This document shows, piece after piece, positions 27,148 to 36,421 of a DNA stretch of 64,000 bases. This DNA comes from CAZHDI01 sp964531285. GTDB lineage: Bacteria; Pseudomonadota; Alphaproteobacteria; JAJFIK01. The notes below the pieces were generated by a model. The model searched no databases. It saw only the letters and a list, made by a program, of their open reading frames with translations, and was not told the DNA's origin. A program made the position numbers and the translations under genes. The first letter of the stretch is position 1. Every line of letters begins with the position of its first letter. The stretch lies in contig CAZHDI010000004.1 of the NCBI GenBank assembly GCA_964531285.1, forward strand, positions 17,979-81,978. The letters run 5' to 3'.

Positions 27148-28407
27148 ATGGCCCAGATGATCCACGCCCAAGGCTTCGACATCTTCACTTTCAACGGCGA
27201 CCTGCTGACCGGGCCCGTGAGCGTTGCCGCCAATGCCGTGTCGGCGAATGTTCTGTACACGCTGATCTTTGCCGAATTCGATCTTCTGGGATCCGGCTTC
27301 GATGTGCCGTTCGATAAACCGTCCAAAGCCGATGGAACCGTGGAGACGGTGCTGTTCTCGCTCGACGGCATGAATGTCAGCTTCAGCCTCGACGGGATCG
27401 AGGCGGATCTCGGCAAGGTCATCAAGGCCCTTGAGAAAGGCAAGCCGGACAAGCTGGTGAAAACCTTCTTCGCCGGCGACGACATATTCTTCGGCAGCGG
27501 CGGCAATGACGGCTTCGACGGGCAGAAGGGCGAGGATACGGTCGTCTATCAGGGCCTGTTCGCGGATTTCGTGATCGAGCAGGAGAAAAAGACCGTCACG
27601 GTGTTCGATCTGAATGCCGATGACGGCTCGGAAGGCGTCGACCGCATGGAGGGAATCGAATTCATCCGCTTCGCCGATGTTCTGTACAATGTCGATGAGG
27701 AGACGGTCTCGCCGCTGGGCACGGAGGGTAACGACACCCTGACCGGCGACGGCGATGACAATGAGATCCTGGGCCTTGGCGGCGATGACATTATCAATGG
27801 CGGCGGCGGCAACGACCTTCTCGATGGCGGCGCGGGGCGCGATACGCTGGACGGCGGCGCAGGCAAGGATACCCTGATCGGCGGCGATGGCGACGATGTG
27901 TTCTTCGTCACCAAGGGCGACAAGGTCATCGAGACCGAGACGGGCGGCATTGACGGCATCGTCAGCGCGGAGAGCATCAAGCTCGGCGATACGGTGGAGA
28001 ACGCGGTCCTGATCGGGTCTGAGAGCGAGAAGATCCGCGGCAACGATGGTGCCAATACGCTCACCGGCAATGCCGGCGACAACAAGATCCAAGGCCGGGA
28101 CGGCGCGGATATCCTGGATGGCGGCGATGGTGAGGACCTGCTCGATGGCGGCGACGGCGCCGATACTTTCGTGTTTGCCGCCCTGGGCACCGGGGACCGG
28201 GATACGATCAAGGACTTCGAGGACGGTGTCGATGCCATCGATGTGTCCGCCCTGGGCATCGCGGATTTCGAGATGCTGTCGGCCCTGCTGACGAGCGACG
28301 GCAAGGATACGCTCCTGACGGCGGCGAACGGCGCGGTGCTGGAGATTGCCAAGACCGAACTCGGCCTGCTCGATGCCGGGGATTTTGTGTTCGCCTCACT
28401 GGTGTGA
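27148..28407 (+). CDS. RTX calcium-binding protein 2, paralog of the preceding gene
   Basis: This 419-residue protein is a tandem paralog of the preceding RTX gene. The first ~200 residues align throughout: FDIFTFNGDLL, ETVLFSLDGMN, GKVIKALEKGK, DTVVYQGLFADFVIEQ, EFIRFADVLYN and the joint VSPLGT. Two RTX blocks follow (LGGDDIINGGGGNDLLDGG and GRDGADILDGGDGEDLLDGG) separated by ~60 residues. It ends with a type I secretion-like region (TFVFAALGTGDRDTIKDF, then LLDAGDFVFASL). There is no signal peptide. GGGGAG precedes the ATG. The function is unknown; calcium-dependent folding outside the cell is expected. Confidence 0.88.
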   Translation: MAQMIHAQGFDIFTFNGDLLTGPVSVAANAVSANVLYTLIFAEFDLLGSGFDVPFDKPSKADGTVETVLFSLDGMNVSFSLDGIEADLGKVIKALEKGKPDKLVKTFFAGDDIFFGSGGNDGFDGQKGEDTVVYQGLFADFVIEQEKKTVTVFDLNADDGSEGVDRMEGIEFIRFADVLYNVDEETVSPLGTEGNDTLTGDGDDNEILGLGGDDIINGGGGNDLLDGGAGRDTLDGGAGKDTLIGGDGDDVFFVTKGDKVIETETGGIDGIVSAESIKLGDTVENAVLIGSESEKIRGNDGANTLTGNAGDNKIQGRDGADILDGGDGEDLLDGGDGADTFVFAALGTGDRDTIKDFEDGVDAIDVSALGIADFEMLSALLTSDGKDTLLTAANGAVLEIAKTELGLLDAGDFVFASLV

Positions 28408-28537
28408 GGCCTACCCCCTTTGCACCGGCTTTTCTCCCCATCACAAAGTGCCGCCGGGCCAGATCCACGGTGTCCAACCGGGCGTTGGCCGGGTTATCCT
28501 GTTTTGGGACAGGCGTTGAGTGATGGCAGGGGACCCC

Positions 28538-31500
28538 ATGGCGCAGACAGACAGCCGGCTTCATCCGATGCTGGCGGCGGCAGCCGCCGACCGTGCACCG
28601 ATCCGGACCAGCGAAACCGGCCTGGTGATGTATGTGGCGCCGACGGTCGTCATCGCCGGCGATCAGCCGGACATATCGCCGGACGCAACGCTCAGCTATG
28701 TCGCGATCGATGTGCTGACGGACGCAGGCGCGGGCGCGGCCGTGCTGGACACGCTGACCGCCTTGGGCCTTGAGTCCGGCGGAACCGCGGGGCGGGTCGT
28801 CTCAGGCCTGATGCCCATCGATGCGATCGCGGCGTTGGAGACAGTGGACGGTCTTGTCTATGCGCAGCCCGTAATGGGGACGACCTTCACCGGATCGCGC
28901 ACCAGCCAGGGCGACCGGTCGATGAACGCGGATCTGGCGCGCTCGATCACCGGCCTCGACGGCAGCGGCGTGACCGTCGGCATGCTTTCGGACAGTTTCG
29001 ATACGCTGAACGGTGCGGCGCAGGATGTGGCGACCGGCGACCTGCCGGCTGATTTTCGCGTCATCGACGAATCCCCCACGCGGGCCAGCGACGAGGGCCG
29101 CGCGTTGGCTCAGGTCGTTCACGACATTGCGCCGGGCGCCGATATTCTGTTCGCGACCGCCTTCACCGGCCGGGCGAACTACGCCAACAATATCCGCGAT
29201 CTGGCGGATGCGGGCGCCGACGTCATCTTCGACGACGTGTCCTATCTCAATGAGCCGTTTTTCCAGGACGGTATTCTGGCCCAGGCGGTCGATGATGTGA
29301 CCGCCCAGGGGGCCGTTTATCTTTCCTCCGCGGGCAATCAGGGCCGGGCGTCCTACGAGGCGGCATTCCGCGACAGCGGCCTGATGATCGATGCCTCACC
29401 CAATGCATCGGCCATCGCCCATGACTGGGACCCCGGCCCCGGCGTCGATCCGGTCCTCGACTTCACCCTGGCCGGCGGCGACAGCCTGTTCGTTTCCTTT
29501 CAGTGGAACGAACCCTTCGCGAGCGCGTCGGATGCGAGCCCCGGTTCGGCCAGCGATCTCGATATCTATCTCGTCGATCCGGACACCCTCCTGCCGGTGC
29601 GCGACAGCGACGGCCTGATCTTCGGCGGCCTGGCCTCGAATATCGGCGGGGATCCGGTCGAATTCTTCCGCATCGAGAACAATACGGGCCAGCCGCGCGA
29701 TCTGGGCCTGGTGATCGAGAACGCCGCCGGCCCCGATCCGGACTTCATGAAAATCGTGTTCTTCGACAGCCGGTCGTTTGTCGAAGAGAAGAGTCCGGAA
29801 TATTTTGCCGAGTTCATCAATCCGGCCATCGTGGGCCACACGGCGGCGACAGGCACGATCGCGGTCGGCGCATCGGCCTATTTCAACACGCCCGCCTTCG
29901 GGACCGATCCCGCCGTCATCAACGATTATTCCAGCACCGGCCCGACCCGGATCCTGCGCGATATCGACGGCGCGCTCCTGCCGGAGCCCGAGATCCGGGA
30001 CCGTCCCGACATCACGGCCCCCGACGGGATCGACACGACCTTTTTCGGTCAGGATTTCGATAATGACGGCATTCCGAATTTCTTCGGCACCTCGGCGGCC
30101 GTCCCCCATGCCGCGGGCGTTGTGGCGCTCATGCTCGAGGCCGACCCGACCCTGACGACCGAGGAGATCCGTTTGATCCTGCGCGAGACCGCGCTCGATA
30201 TGGGCGCGCCGGGTTATGACGGGGTTACCGGCGGCGGGCTGGTCCAGGCCGACGCAGCCCTGCTCGCGGTTCTGTCCGATGACACTGCGCGCCCCGTTGC
30301 CCGCGACGATACGTTCCGGGTGAGCGAGGACGATCTCCTGGCGGGGTCCGTCTTCACCGATAATGGGGCGGGTCCGGACGAAACCGAAGACGGCTCGGCC
30401 TTCACGGTGTCGTCCGTCAACGGTCTGAGCACGAATGTGGGTGAGACGCTCACGCTCGACTCCGGCGCGCTGGTGACCCTGTCCGCCGACGGTCAGATTT
30501 CCTATGCGCCGGGTGAAGCCGCCAATGCTCTGGCGCCGGACGAGACCGCGACCGACACCATCACCTACACGATCCGCGCCGACGGCTCGGCGACGGACAG
30601 CGCCGCCGCCATTGTGACGGTGATCGTTGACGGCGTGAACGACGCGCCGGTGGCCGCCCCCGACATGCTGCTCGCGCTCGAAACCGTCCCGCTCGTGGCC
30701 AATCTTTATGACGATAACGGCGCGGGCCCCGATATCGACCCGGAAGACGGCGGTTTCGAACTTGTCTCCTATGAGCTGGTCGGTGAGAGCCTTGCCGATG
30801 CCGATCCCATCGGACCGGTCCCGCCGGGTACGGAGCAGGTGACCGCTTTCGGCGGTACGATCAGCGTCAATCTCGACGGTACGCTGATTTATATCGCGGA
30901 CCCGGCCCGGCTGGGCCTATCGTCGGGCGAGAGCATCACCGAACGCATCGCCTATACCATCGCGGATGGGTTCGGTGCCGAAAGCACCGCCACGGCAACG
31001 ATCACCGTTCAGGGCACGGATATAACTCTCTCGATCCTCGCTGAAACGGCCGAGGTCACCGAGGGCGACGTTACCGACGTGACCGCACGGTTCCTGATCG
31101 AACGCGATGGCGGTCTCAATGATGAAATCGAAGTCGATTACACGGTGACCGGCACGGGGCCGAATCCAGCGGATGCGGAAGACTTCGTCGGCGCCAGTCT
31201 GCCGTCCGGCACGCTGACCTTCATGCCGGGCGATACCGCCCTCACCCTGGATGTCGATATCGCGGGCGACACCGACCGGGAGGCGGACGAAACCTTCGTT
31301 GTGACCCTGAGCGATCCGCGCGGCGGCAGCGACGATGTGGTGCTCGACATGGCCAGCGCCAGCGTGATTATCCGCGACACCGATCTGGCCTTTACCCTTT
31401 TGGGCTCAAACCGCGGCGAAAAGCTTAAAGGCGGGTTTGGGCGCGATGTGATCGGCGGGGAAGGCGGCAATGATGTTCTCAAGGGCAAGGCCGGGGACGA

Positions 31501-31891
31501 TATTCTGTTCGGCGGCGACGGCAACGATAAGGTCGACGGCGAAGAAGGCAATGACATGCTGTTCGGCGAGGCGGGCAATGACCGCGTCCGGGGCGATGAC
31601 GGCGATGACTGGCTCGACGGCGGCACCGGCAATGACGATCTGCGCGGCCGGGGCGGCGCGGATGTCTTCGTCTTCGCCCCCGGCTACGGCACCGACACGA
31701 TCGACGATTTCGGCGACGGGGCGGACCGGATCGACCTTACCGGATTTGCCGGCCTGTCAGCCGAGGACTTCTTCACCCGCGCCGGACAACAGGGCCGGGA
31801 TGTGGTCTTCACGGCCGACACCGGCGACCGCCTGATCATCGAGAAGGTGCAACTCGCCAGTTTGGATGCGGACGATCTGATCGTTGGATAA
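28538..31891 (+). CDS. Subtilisin-like (S8) protease with Calx-beta and RTX tail
   Basis: This ~1117-residue secreted protease has no signal peptide and probably leaves through a type I exporter. The S8 catalytic residues are Asp ~151 (VGMLSDSFDT), His ~194 (AQVVHDIAPGAD), the oxyanion Asn ~266 (LSSAGNQGR) and Ser ~519 (FGTSAAVPHAAG). Cadherin/VCBS-like beta domains (~590-845) follow, then a Calx-beta domain (ETAEVTEGDVTDVTARFLIE), RTX repeats (KAGDDILFGGDGNDKVDGE) and a C-terminal secretion-like end. The ATG at 28538 has a good AGGGG site; ATG 28523 and GTG 28520 are alternatives. The hydrolase gene follows after 18 bp, so they are likely co-transcribed. Confidence 0.9.
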   Translation: MAQTDSRLHPMLAAAAADRAPIRTSETGLVMYVAPTVVIAGDQPDISPDATLSYVAIDVLTDAGAGAAVLDTLTALGLESGGTAGRVVSGLMPIDAIAALETVDGLVYAQPVMGTTFTGSRTSQGDRSMNADLARSITGLDGSGVTVGMLSDSFDTLNGAAQDVATGDLPADFRVIDESPTRASDEGRALAQVVHDIAPGADILFATAFTGRANYANNIRDLADAGADVIFDDVSYLNEPFFQDGILAQAVDDVTAQGAVYLSSAGNQGRASYEAAFRDSGLMIDASPNASAIAHDWDPGPGVDPVLDFTLAGGDSLFVSFQWNEPFASASDASPGSASDLDIYLVDPDTLLPVRDSDGLIFGGLASNIGGDPVEFFRIENNTGQPRDLGLVIENAAGPDPDFMKIVFFDSRSFVEEKSPEYFAEFINPAIVGHTAATGTIAVGASAYFNTPAFGTDPAVINDYSSTGPTRILRDIDGALLPEPEIRDRPDITAPDGIDTTFFGQDFDNDGIPNFFGTSAAVPHAAGVVALMLEADPTLTTEEIRLILRETALDMGAPGYDGVTGGGLVQADAALLAVLSDDTARPVARDDTFRVSEDDLLAGSVFTDNGAGPDETEDGSAFTVSSVNGLSTNVGETLTLDSGALVTLSADGQISYAPGEAANALAPDETATDTITYTIRADGSATDSAAAIVTVIVDGVNDAPVAAPDMLLALETVPLVANLYDDNGAGPDIDPEDGGFELVSYELVGESLADADPIGPVPPGTEQVTAFGGTISVNLDGTLIYIADPARLGLSSGESITERIAYTIADGFGAESTATATITVQGTDITLSILAETAEVTEGDVTDVTARFLIERDGGLNDEIEVDYTVTGTGPNPADAEDFVGASLPSGTLTFMPGDTALTLDVDIAGDTDREADETFVVTLSDPRGGSDDVVLDMASASVIIRDTDLAFTLLGSNRGEKLKGGFGRDVIGGEGGNDVLKGKAGDDILFGGDGNDKVDGEEGNDMLFGEAGNDRVRGDDGDDWLDGGTGNDDLRGRGGADVFVFAPGYGTDTIDDFGDGADRIDLTGFAGLSAEDFFTRAGQQGRDVVFTADTGDRLIIEKVQLASLDADDLIVG

Positions 31892-31909
31892 GAACGGGGA
31901 GCAAGGGGC

Positions 31910-32962
31910 ATGGCGGCGGGATCATCAGGACTCCTGCGATGGTGGCCGTTGGCCATCGTGTTGGTGCTTGCGGGTCTGGCCGCCTGGATCGGCGTGATCC
32001 TCCTGAACAGCCGGCCGCTGGATCCGGACGATCTGCGGCGTCAGTATGGGGCCGGCCATTACTGTCCGGACCAACAAGCCGCGAGCGCGGAAGATCTGAG
32101 CGACGGCTCGCGCTGGTGCCCGCCCTTGGTCGAAGGGGTGCCGCTGCATGTGCGGATCAGCGGGCCGGAGGACGGCCCTGCTCTGCTTTTGATCCACGGG
32201 TTCGGGGCGCATCTGCAAACCTGGGACGGCTGGCGCGACCGGCTCGACGATACCCACCGGGTCATTGCGCTCGATCTTCCCGGGCACGGACTGACCGGGC
32301 CGGACCCCAGCGGCGATTACACCAACGACCGGACCCTGACAGTCATCAAGGCGCTCACCGACCGGCTTGGCCTGGAGCAGGTCATCGTGGCCGGCAACTC
32401 CCTTGGCGGCTTGATGGCATGGCGCTTCGCGGCGGCCTATCCGCAGCAAACGGCGGGGCTGATCCTGGTCGCGCCGGGCGGCGTGCTGTTCGAGGACATG
32501 ACGCCGGACGAGCCCCAGGAGGTCCCCGCGGCGTTCCGGCTGATCGACCGGGTTCTGCCGCGCAGTCTCGTCGATGAAATGATCGGCGGGCTCTATGGCG
32601 ACCGGGCCCGCGTGGACACCGCCACGATCGACCGGTATCACGATCTGTGGCGCTATCCGGGCAACCGAAAGGCTCTGATCGCCCGCATGGGTCAGTTCAC
32701 CCTGTTCGAACCCGAACCCGTGTTGCGCACGATCCGTGCACCGACCTTGATCCTTTGGGGGGATCGGGACACGCTTTTGCTGCCCGAACAGGCCGCCGTC
32801 TTCGACACCGCGATCGAGGATTCGACCCTGGTGATGATGCCCGGTGCCGGGCATATGCCCATGGAGGAACTGCCCGAAGAGAGTGCCGCGCATGCCCGGG
32901 CCTTTCTGGACCGGATCACGGCCGAGGCCGCCCGGCGCCCGGCCCAAAGCGCAATGCCTTGA
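31910..32962 (+). CDS. Membrane-anchored alpha/beta hydrolase
   Basis: This 350-residue hydrolase has one N-terminal membrane segment (PLAIVLVLAGLAAWIGVILL), so the catalytic domain is probably periplasmic. The oxyanion motif is LIHGFGAH, the nucleophile is in GNSLGG (~164), the acid is Asp in WGDRDTLL and the base is His in GAGHMPMEE. A pair of cysteines (HYCPDQ and SRWCPP) lies between anchor and core and could form a disulfide. An AAGGGG site precedes the ATG. It follows the S8 protease by 18 bp. An esterase or lipase role is likely; the substrate is unknown. Confidence 0.88.
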   Translation: MAAGSSGLLRWWPLAIVLVLAGLAAWIGVILLNSRPLDPDDLRRQYGAGHYCPDQQAASAEDLSDGSRWCPPLVEGVPLHVRISGPEDGPALLLIHGFGAHLQTWDGWRDRLDDTHRVIALDLPGHGLTGPDPSGDYTNDRTLTVIKALTDRLGLEQVIVAGNSLGGLMAWRFAAAYPQQTAGLILVAPGGVLFEDMTPDEPQEVPAAFRLIDRVLPRSLVDEMIGGLYGDRARVDTATIDRYHDLWRYPGNRKALIARMGQFTLFEPEPVLRTIRAPTLILWGDRDTLLLPEQAAVFDTAIEDSTLVMMPGAGHMPMEELPEESAAHARAFLDRITAEAARRPAQSAMP

Positions 32963-32986
32963 GCCGGGACCGGTCGCGGTCCGGGA

Positions 32987-34273
32987 TCAGACAGCCTTCA
33001 GCGCTTCGGCCAGATCGGCGACCAGATCGGCCGGATCTTCGATCCCGACCGAGATCCGCACCATGGCCGGCGTGATGTTGATCTTCTCCAGAAGCTCCGG
33101 GCCCAGATCGGAATGGGTCGTGCTCCAGGGGTGTGAGATCAGGGTCTCGGTACCGCCCAGACTCACCGCAAGCTTGATGACCTGAAGCTGGTCCAGGAAC
33201 CGGAAGGCCTCTTCCTCTCCGCCATCGACCTCAAAGGCGAAGGTCGAGCCGGGCGAGGAACACTGACGATTGAACAGCTCGTAATCCGGGTCCTTGCGGT
33301 CCAGGAACCCGAGATACTGCACTTTGCGCACCTTCGGGTGATCGGCGAGATATTCGGCAACCTGCCGGGCGTTTTTCATCGCGGCGGTCATCCGGAGCTT
33401 CAAGGTCTCCAGACTGCGCATCAACAGCCACGCCGTGTGCGGATCGGACATGGTGCCGAGCCCGGTGCGCATGCGCCGGACCTGTTGGATCTTGTCCAGA
33501 TCGCCCAGGCAGGCGCCCGCCACCAGATCGCTGTGGCCGCCGACATATTTGGTGAGTGAATAAACCACCAGATCGCAGCCCAGCTTGAGCGGATGCTGCC
33601 ACAAGGGACCCAGAAAGGTGTTATCCACGATCACCGTCGGCCGGTGGCCCTGTTCCTCGCCGAGCGCGGCGGCAGCCTTGGCGCAATATTCCAGATCGAT
33701 CAGCGCATTGTTCGGGTTGGCCGGCGTTTCCAGGAACACCGCACCGACGCGGCCCTTCTGCCGGGCCCGCGCGAACGCCTCATCGATCGCGCTGGTCGGC
33801 TCTCCGGCCAGAACCCCTTCGGCCTGAATACCGAATTGCGGCAGCATGTTTTGAATGAGGCCCTGGGTGCCGCCGTAAAGCGGCGCGCTGTGCACGACCA
33901 CATCGCCCGGCCGCAGAAATGTCCAGAGCGCGGTCGAAATCGCCGCCATGCCGCTGGAAAACAGCAGGCCCGCCTCGCTGTTTTCCCACAGCGCAAGCCG
34001 GTCTTCGAGCACTTCGAAATTGGGATTGTTCATCCGCGAGTAGATCAGGCCCGGCTCGGCGTCGGCGCGGGCGGCACGGCCCGAATTCAGCGCGAAGAAA
34101 TCCTTCCCGTCCTGGGCGTTCCGGAACACGAAGGTGGAGGTCTGGAACACCGGCGTTTTGAGCGAGCCTTCCGACAGGTGCGGATCGTAGCCATAACCCA
34201 TCATCTGGGTCTCCGGCGACAGATCGCGGCCGGCGACCGCGCGCTTGCGGTATAGCTTGTCCTTCTTGTCCAT
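32987..34273 (-). CDS. Cys/Met metabolism PLP enzyme (MGL/CGS family)
   Basis: This 428-residue fold-type I PLP enzyme belongs to the cystathionine gamma-synthase/methionine gamma-lyase family. Family marks are LIYSRMNNPNFEVLEDRLALWE, FSSGMAAIST, HSAPLYGGT, ETPANPNN and the PLP Lys in VVYSLTKYVGGHSD. The C-terminal LAVSLGGTETLISHPWSTTHS is typical. An AGAGG site supports the ATG at 34273. The members gamma-synthase, gamma-lyase and sulfhydrylase cannot be separated from sequence by eye. Links to the methionine salvage operon 20 kb away are possible but unproven. It converges with the hydrolase gene. Confidence 0.9.
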   Translation of the reverse strand: MDKKDKLYRKRAVAGRDLSPETQMMGYGYDPHLSEGSLKTPVFQTSTFVFRNAQDGKDFFALNSGRAARADAEPGLIYSRMNNPNFEVLEDRLALWENSEAGLLFSSGMAAISTALWTFLRPGDVVVHSAPLYGGTQGLIQNMLPQFGIQAEGVLAGEPTSAIDEAFARARQKGRVGAVFLETPANPNNALIDLEYCAKAAAALGEEQGHRPTVIVDNTFLGPLWQHPLKLGCDLVVYSLTKYVGGHSDLVAGACLGDLDKIQQVRRMRTGLGTMSDPHTAWLLMRSLETLKLRMTAAMKNARQVAEYLADHPKVRKVQYLGFLDRKDPDYELFNRQCSSPGSTFAFEVDGGEEEAFRFLDQLQVIKLAVSLGGTETLISHPWSTTHSDLGPELLEKINITPAMVRISVGIEDPADLVADLAEALKAV

Positions 34274-34539
34274 AATACGCCTCTTTGGCTGGCGGGGTGT
34301 CTGGGTGCGGGCCGAACCGTTTGCGGGTCCGGCGAGGGCCGGCAGACGGCGGAAGCCTGCCGCCGAATCTTGTCTCTCTGATAGCACGAAACGCCGGGGT
34401 AAGCATCCGCGTCCGGACATCACCGAAGCTGACATGCGGTCTGCGGGAAATTGCGTAAAGCGCGCAAAATGCGCAGCATAGAGCCGCAGGCGGCGCAATC
34501 CGCGCCATGACAAACCACGGCACCGTACGGGAGGACGGC

Positions 34540-35352
34540 ATGGAGTATCAAACCCTTATCATCCGCAACGAAGGCGCCGCCGATTGGGTGACCCTGAACC
34601 GTCCCCACGCGCTCAACACCCTCAACCGCACCCTGGTCGAAGAACTGAGCGATTATTTTCTCCGTCTCTATACGGATCACAGCACGCGGGTGGTCGTCCT
34701 GCGCGGCGCCGGCACCGCCTTTTGTGCCGGGTTGGATCTGAAGGAACCGGCGGGCAACGATACGAGCGATGCCGGGGCGCGCGGCGGACCGGCGGCGGGC
34801 CTCGTGACGCAGCGGCGGATTTCCGAGATCGTCATGCGCATGCGCCGGTGCCCCCAGCCAATCATTTCGCTGGTGCATGGGCCGGCCTGCGGCGGCGGAT
34901 TTGCCCTGGCGCTCGCCAGCGACATCCGGATCGCCGGCGTCAGCGCACGGATGAACGCCGCCTTTATCCGGATCGGCCTGGGCGGCTGCGATATCGGGGC
35001 CAGCTATTTCCTGCCCCGGCTGGTCGGCCAGTCGCTCGCCGCCGAATTGATCCTTACGGGACGCTTTATCCATGCGGACCGGGCGCTGCAAACCGGGCTG
35101 GTCTCACAGGTCGTTGAGGACGAGGCCCTGGAAGACGCCGCCCGCCCGCTGGTGGACGAGATGCTGACCACCGCGCCGCTCGGCCTGCGCCTGAGCAAGG
35201 AATGCCTCAATATGAGCGTCGATGCCCCGAGCCTGGAAGCGGCCATCGCCATGGAAGACCGCAACCAGATCCTGTGCGCGAATACCCGGGACTTCATTGA
35301 AGGCACGACGGCGTTCCTGGAGAAACGCCGCCCGGACTATCAGGACATGTGA
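34540..35352 (+). CDS. Enoyl-CoA hydratase/isomerase family protein
   Basis: This 270-residue crotonase-fold protein has both oxyanion motifs, GAGTAFCAGLDLKE and GPACGGGFALALASDIRIA. The region that normally carries the two catalytic glutamates reads FIRIGLGGCDIGASYFLPRLVG, with Asp where hydratases often have Glu, so classic hydratase chemistry is uncertain. It may be an isomerase, hydrolase or other crotonase. The ATG at 34540 follows GGGAGG; an ATG 33 bp earlier has no site. It is divergent from the PLP enzyme gene, with 266 bp between them and no recognised operator. Confidence 0.9.
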   Translation: MEYQTLIIRNEGAADWVTLNRPHALNTLNRTLVEELSDYFLRLYTDHSTRVVVLRGAGTAFCAGLDLKEPAGNDTSDAGARGGPAAGLVTQRRISEIVMRMRRCPQPIISLVHGPACGGGFALALASDIRIAGVSARMNAAFIRIGLGGCDIGASYFLPRLVGQSLAAELILTGRFIHADRALQTGLVSQVVEDEALEDAARPLVDEMLTTAPLGLRLSKECLNMSVDAPSLEAAIAMEDRNQILCANTRDFIEGTTAFLEKRRPDYQDM

Positions 35353-35378
35353 GGGCGAGTGGCCGGGAGGCCGGACAC

Positions 35379-36278
35379 TCACAAACTGTTCTGCACCCGG
35401 TCGATAAAGCCGCCGATCTCCGCCAGGAACACCCGCTCCAGGGCGACGGTCATATCATGACCCATGCCATCAACTGCTTTGAAGGTGGCATTGGGGATCA
35501 GCGCGGCGGTGCGCTCGCCGCCGGCGATGGGAACAAGCCTGTCATCCGTACCGTGAAGCACGAAGGTCGGCACCCGGACGGTCTTGAGCATCTCCGCCCG
35601 GCTGCCGTGGGACAGGATCGCCGCCATCTGACGCGCCGTGCCCTGCGGGCAATGGCTGCGGTCGACCGCGGCCTCGGCCCGGGCGCGCAGCTCGGCATCG
35701 CCCGGCGGATAGGCGGGGCTCTGAATAATGCGCCAGAACGCCATATTGGCATTGACGCAGGCCTCGCGGTCATTGGGGTCCGGCGGCGGGCTGAGCATCG
35801 CTCCCATGACATCCGGGCCGGCCTGGGGCAGATCCGGATCGCCGCTGGTGGACATGACCGAGGTCAGGCTGAGCACCCGGTCACCATGCCGTCCGGCCAT
35901 GGTCTGCGCGATCATGCCGCCCATGGAGGCCCCGACCACATGGGCCTTGGCGATCCCCAGCGCGTCGAGCACGCCCACCGCATCGGCGGCCATGTCGTCG
36001 ATCGTGTAAGGCGGAGCCATCGGCTTACCCTCGGCGGCGGCGCCGATCATGCCGATGATGTCGGGGACCCCCGCCTCATCCATCTTGGCCGAAAGCCCGG
36101 CATCCCGGTTGTCCAGGCGCACCACGCGGTATCCGCGCCCGGCCAGACCATCGACGAAGCCGGGTTGCCAGTGCAGCAGCTGACAGCCCAGTCCCATCAC
36201 CAGCATCACCGCCGGACCGTCCTTGGGCCCGTGTTCCACCACCTCGATATTGAGGCCGTTCGCCGTCACCTGCGCCAT
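35379..36278 (-). CDS. Alpha/beta hydrolase
   Basis: This is a soluble 299-residue alpha/beta hydrolase. The nucleophile is Ser in HVVGASMGGMIAQ, the acid lies in VLHGTDDRLVP and the His in DGMGHDM. The N-terminal LVMGLGCQLLHWQPGF and VVRLDNRDAGLS are typical of the esterase/haloperoxidase-like group. It converges on the enoyl-CoA hydratase gene with 26 bp between. No signal peptide is seen. The substrate is unknown. Confidence 0.9.
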   Translation of the reverse strand: MAQVTANGLNIEVVEHGPKDGPAVMLVMGLGCQLLHWQPGFVDGLAGRGYRVVRLDNRDAGLSAKMDEAGVPDIIGMIGAAAEGKPMAPPYTIDDMAADAVGVLDALGIAKAHVVGASMGGMIAQTMAGRHGDRVLSLTSVMSTSGDPDLPQAGPDVMGAMLSPPPDPNDREACVNANMAFWRIIQSPAYPPGDAELRARAEAAVDRSHCPQGTARQMAAILSHGSRAEMLKTVRVPTFVLHGTDDRLVPIAGGERTAALIPNATFKAVDGMGHDMTVALERVFLAEIGGFIDRVQNSL

Positions 36279-36421
36279 AATCGCTCCCTCATCCGATAAT
36301 CATCGTCTGTGAGTCAGGCTAGCAAGTCCGGCCCCTCGCGCGAAGCCCGCACCGCCGCTAGAGTGTGTGCGCTGATCGACGCCGGGCGAGCCGCGCGATT
36401 AAGCCATAGAGGAGAGGCGCA

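Noticed and set aside
34274..34539. Possible SAM riboswitch before the methionine gamma-lyase/cystathionine gamma-synthase family gene
   Set aside because: I could not find the conserved SAM-II or SAM-I core or a matching pseudoknot; only generic GC-rich hairpins are present.
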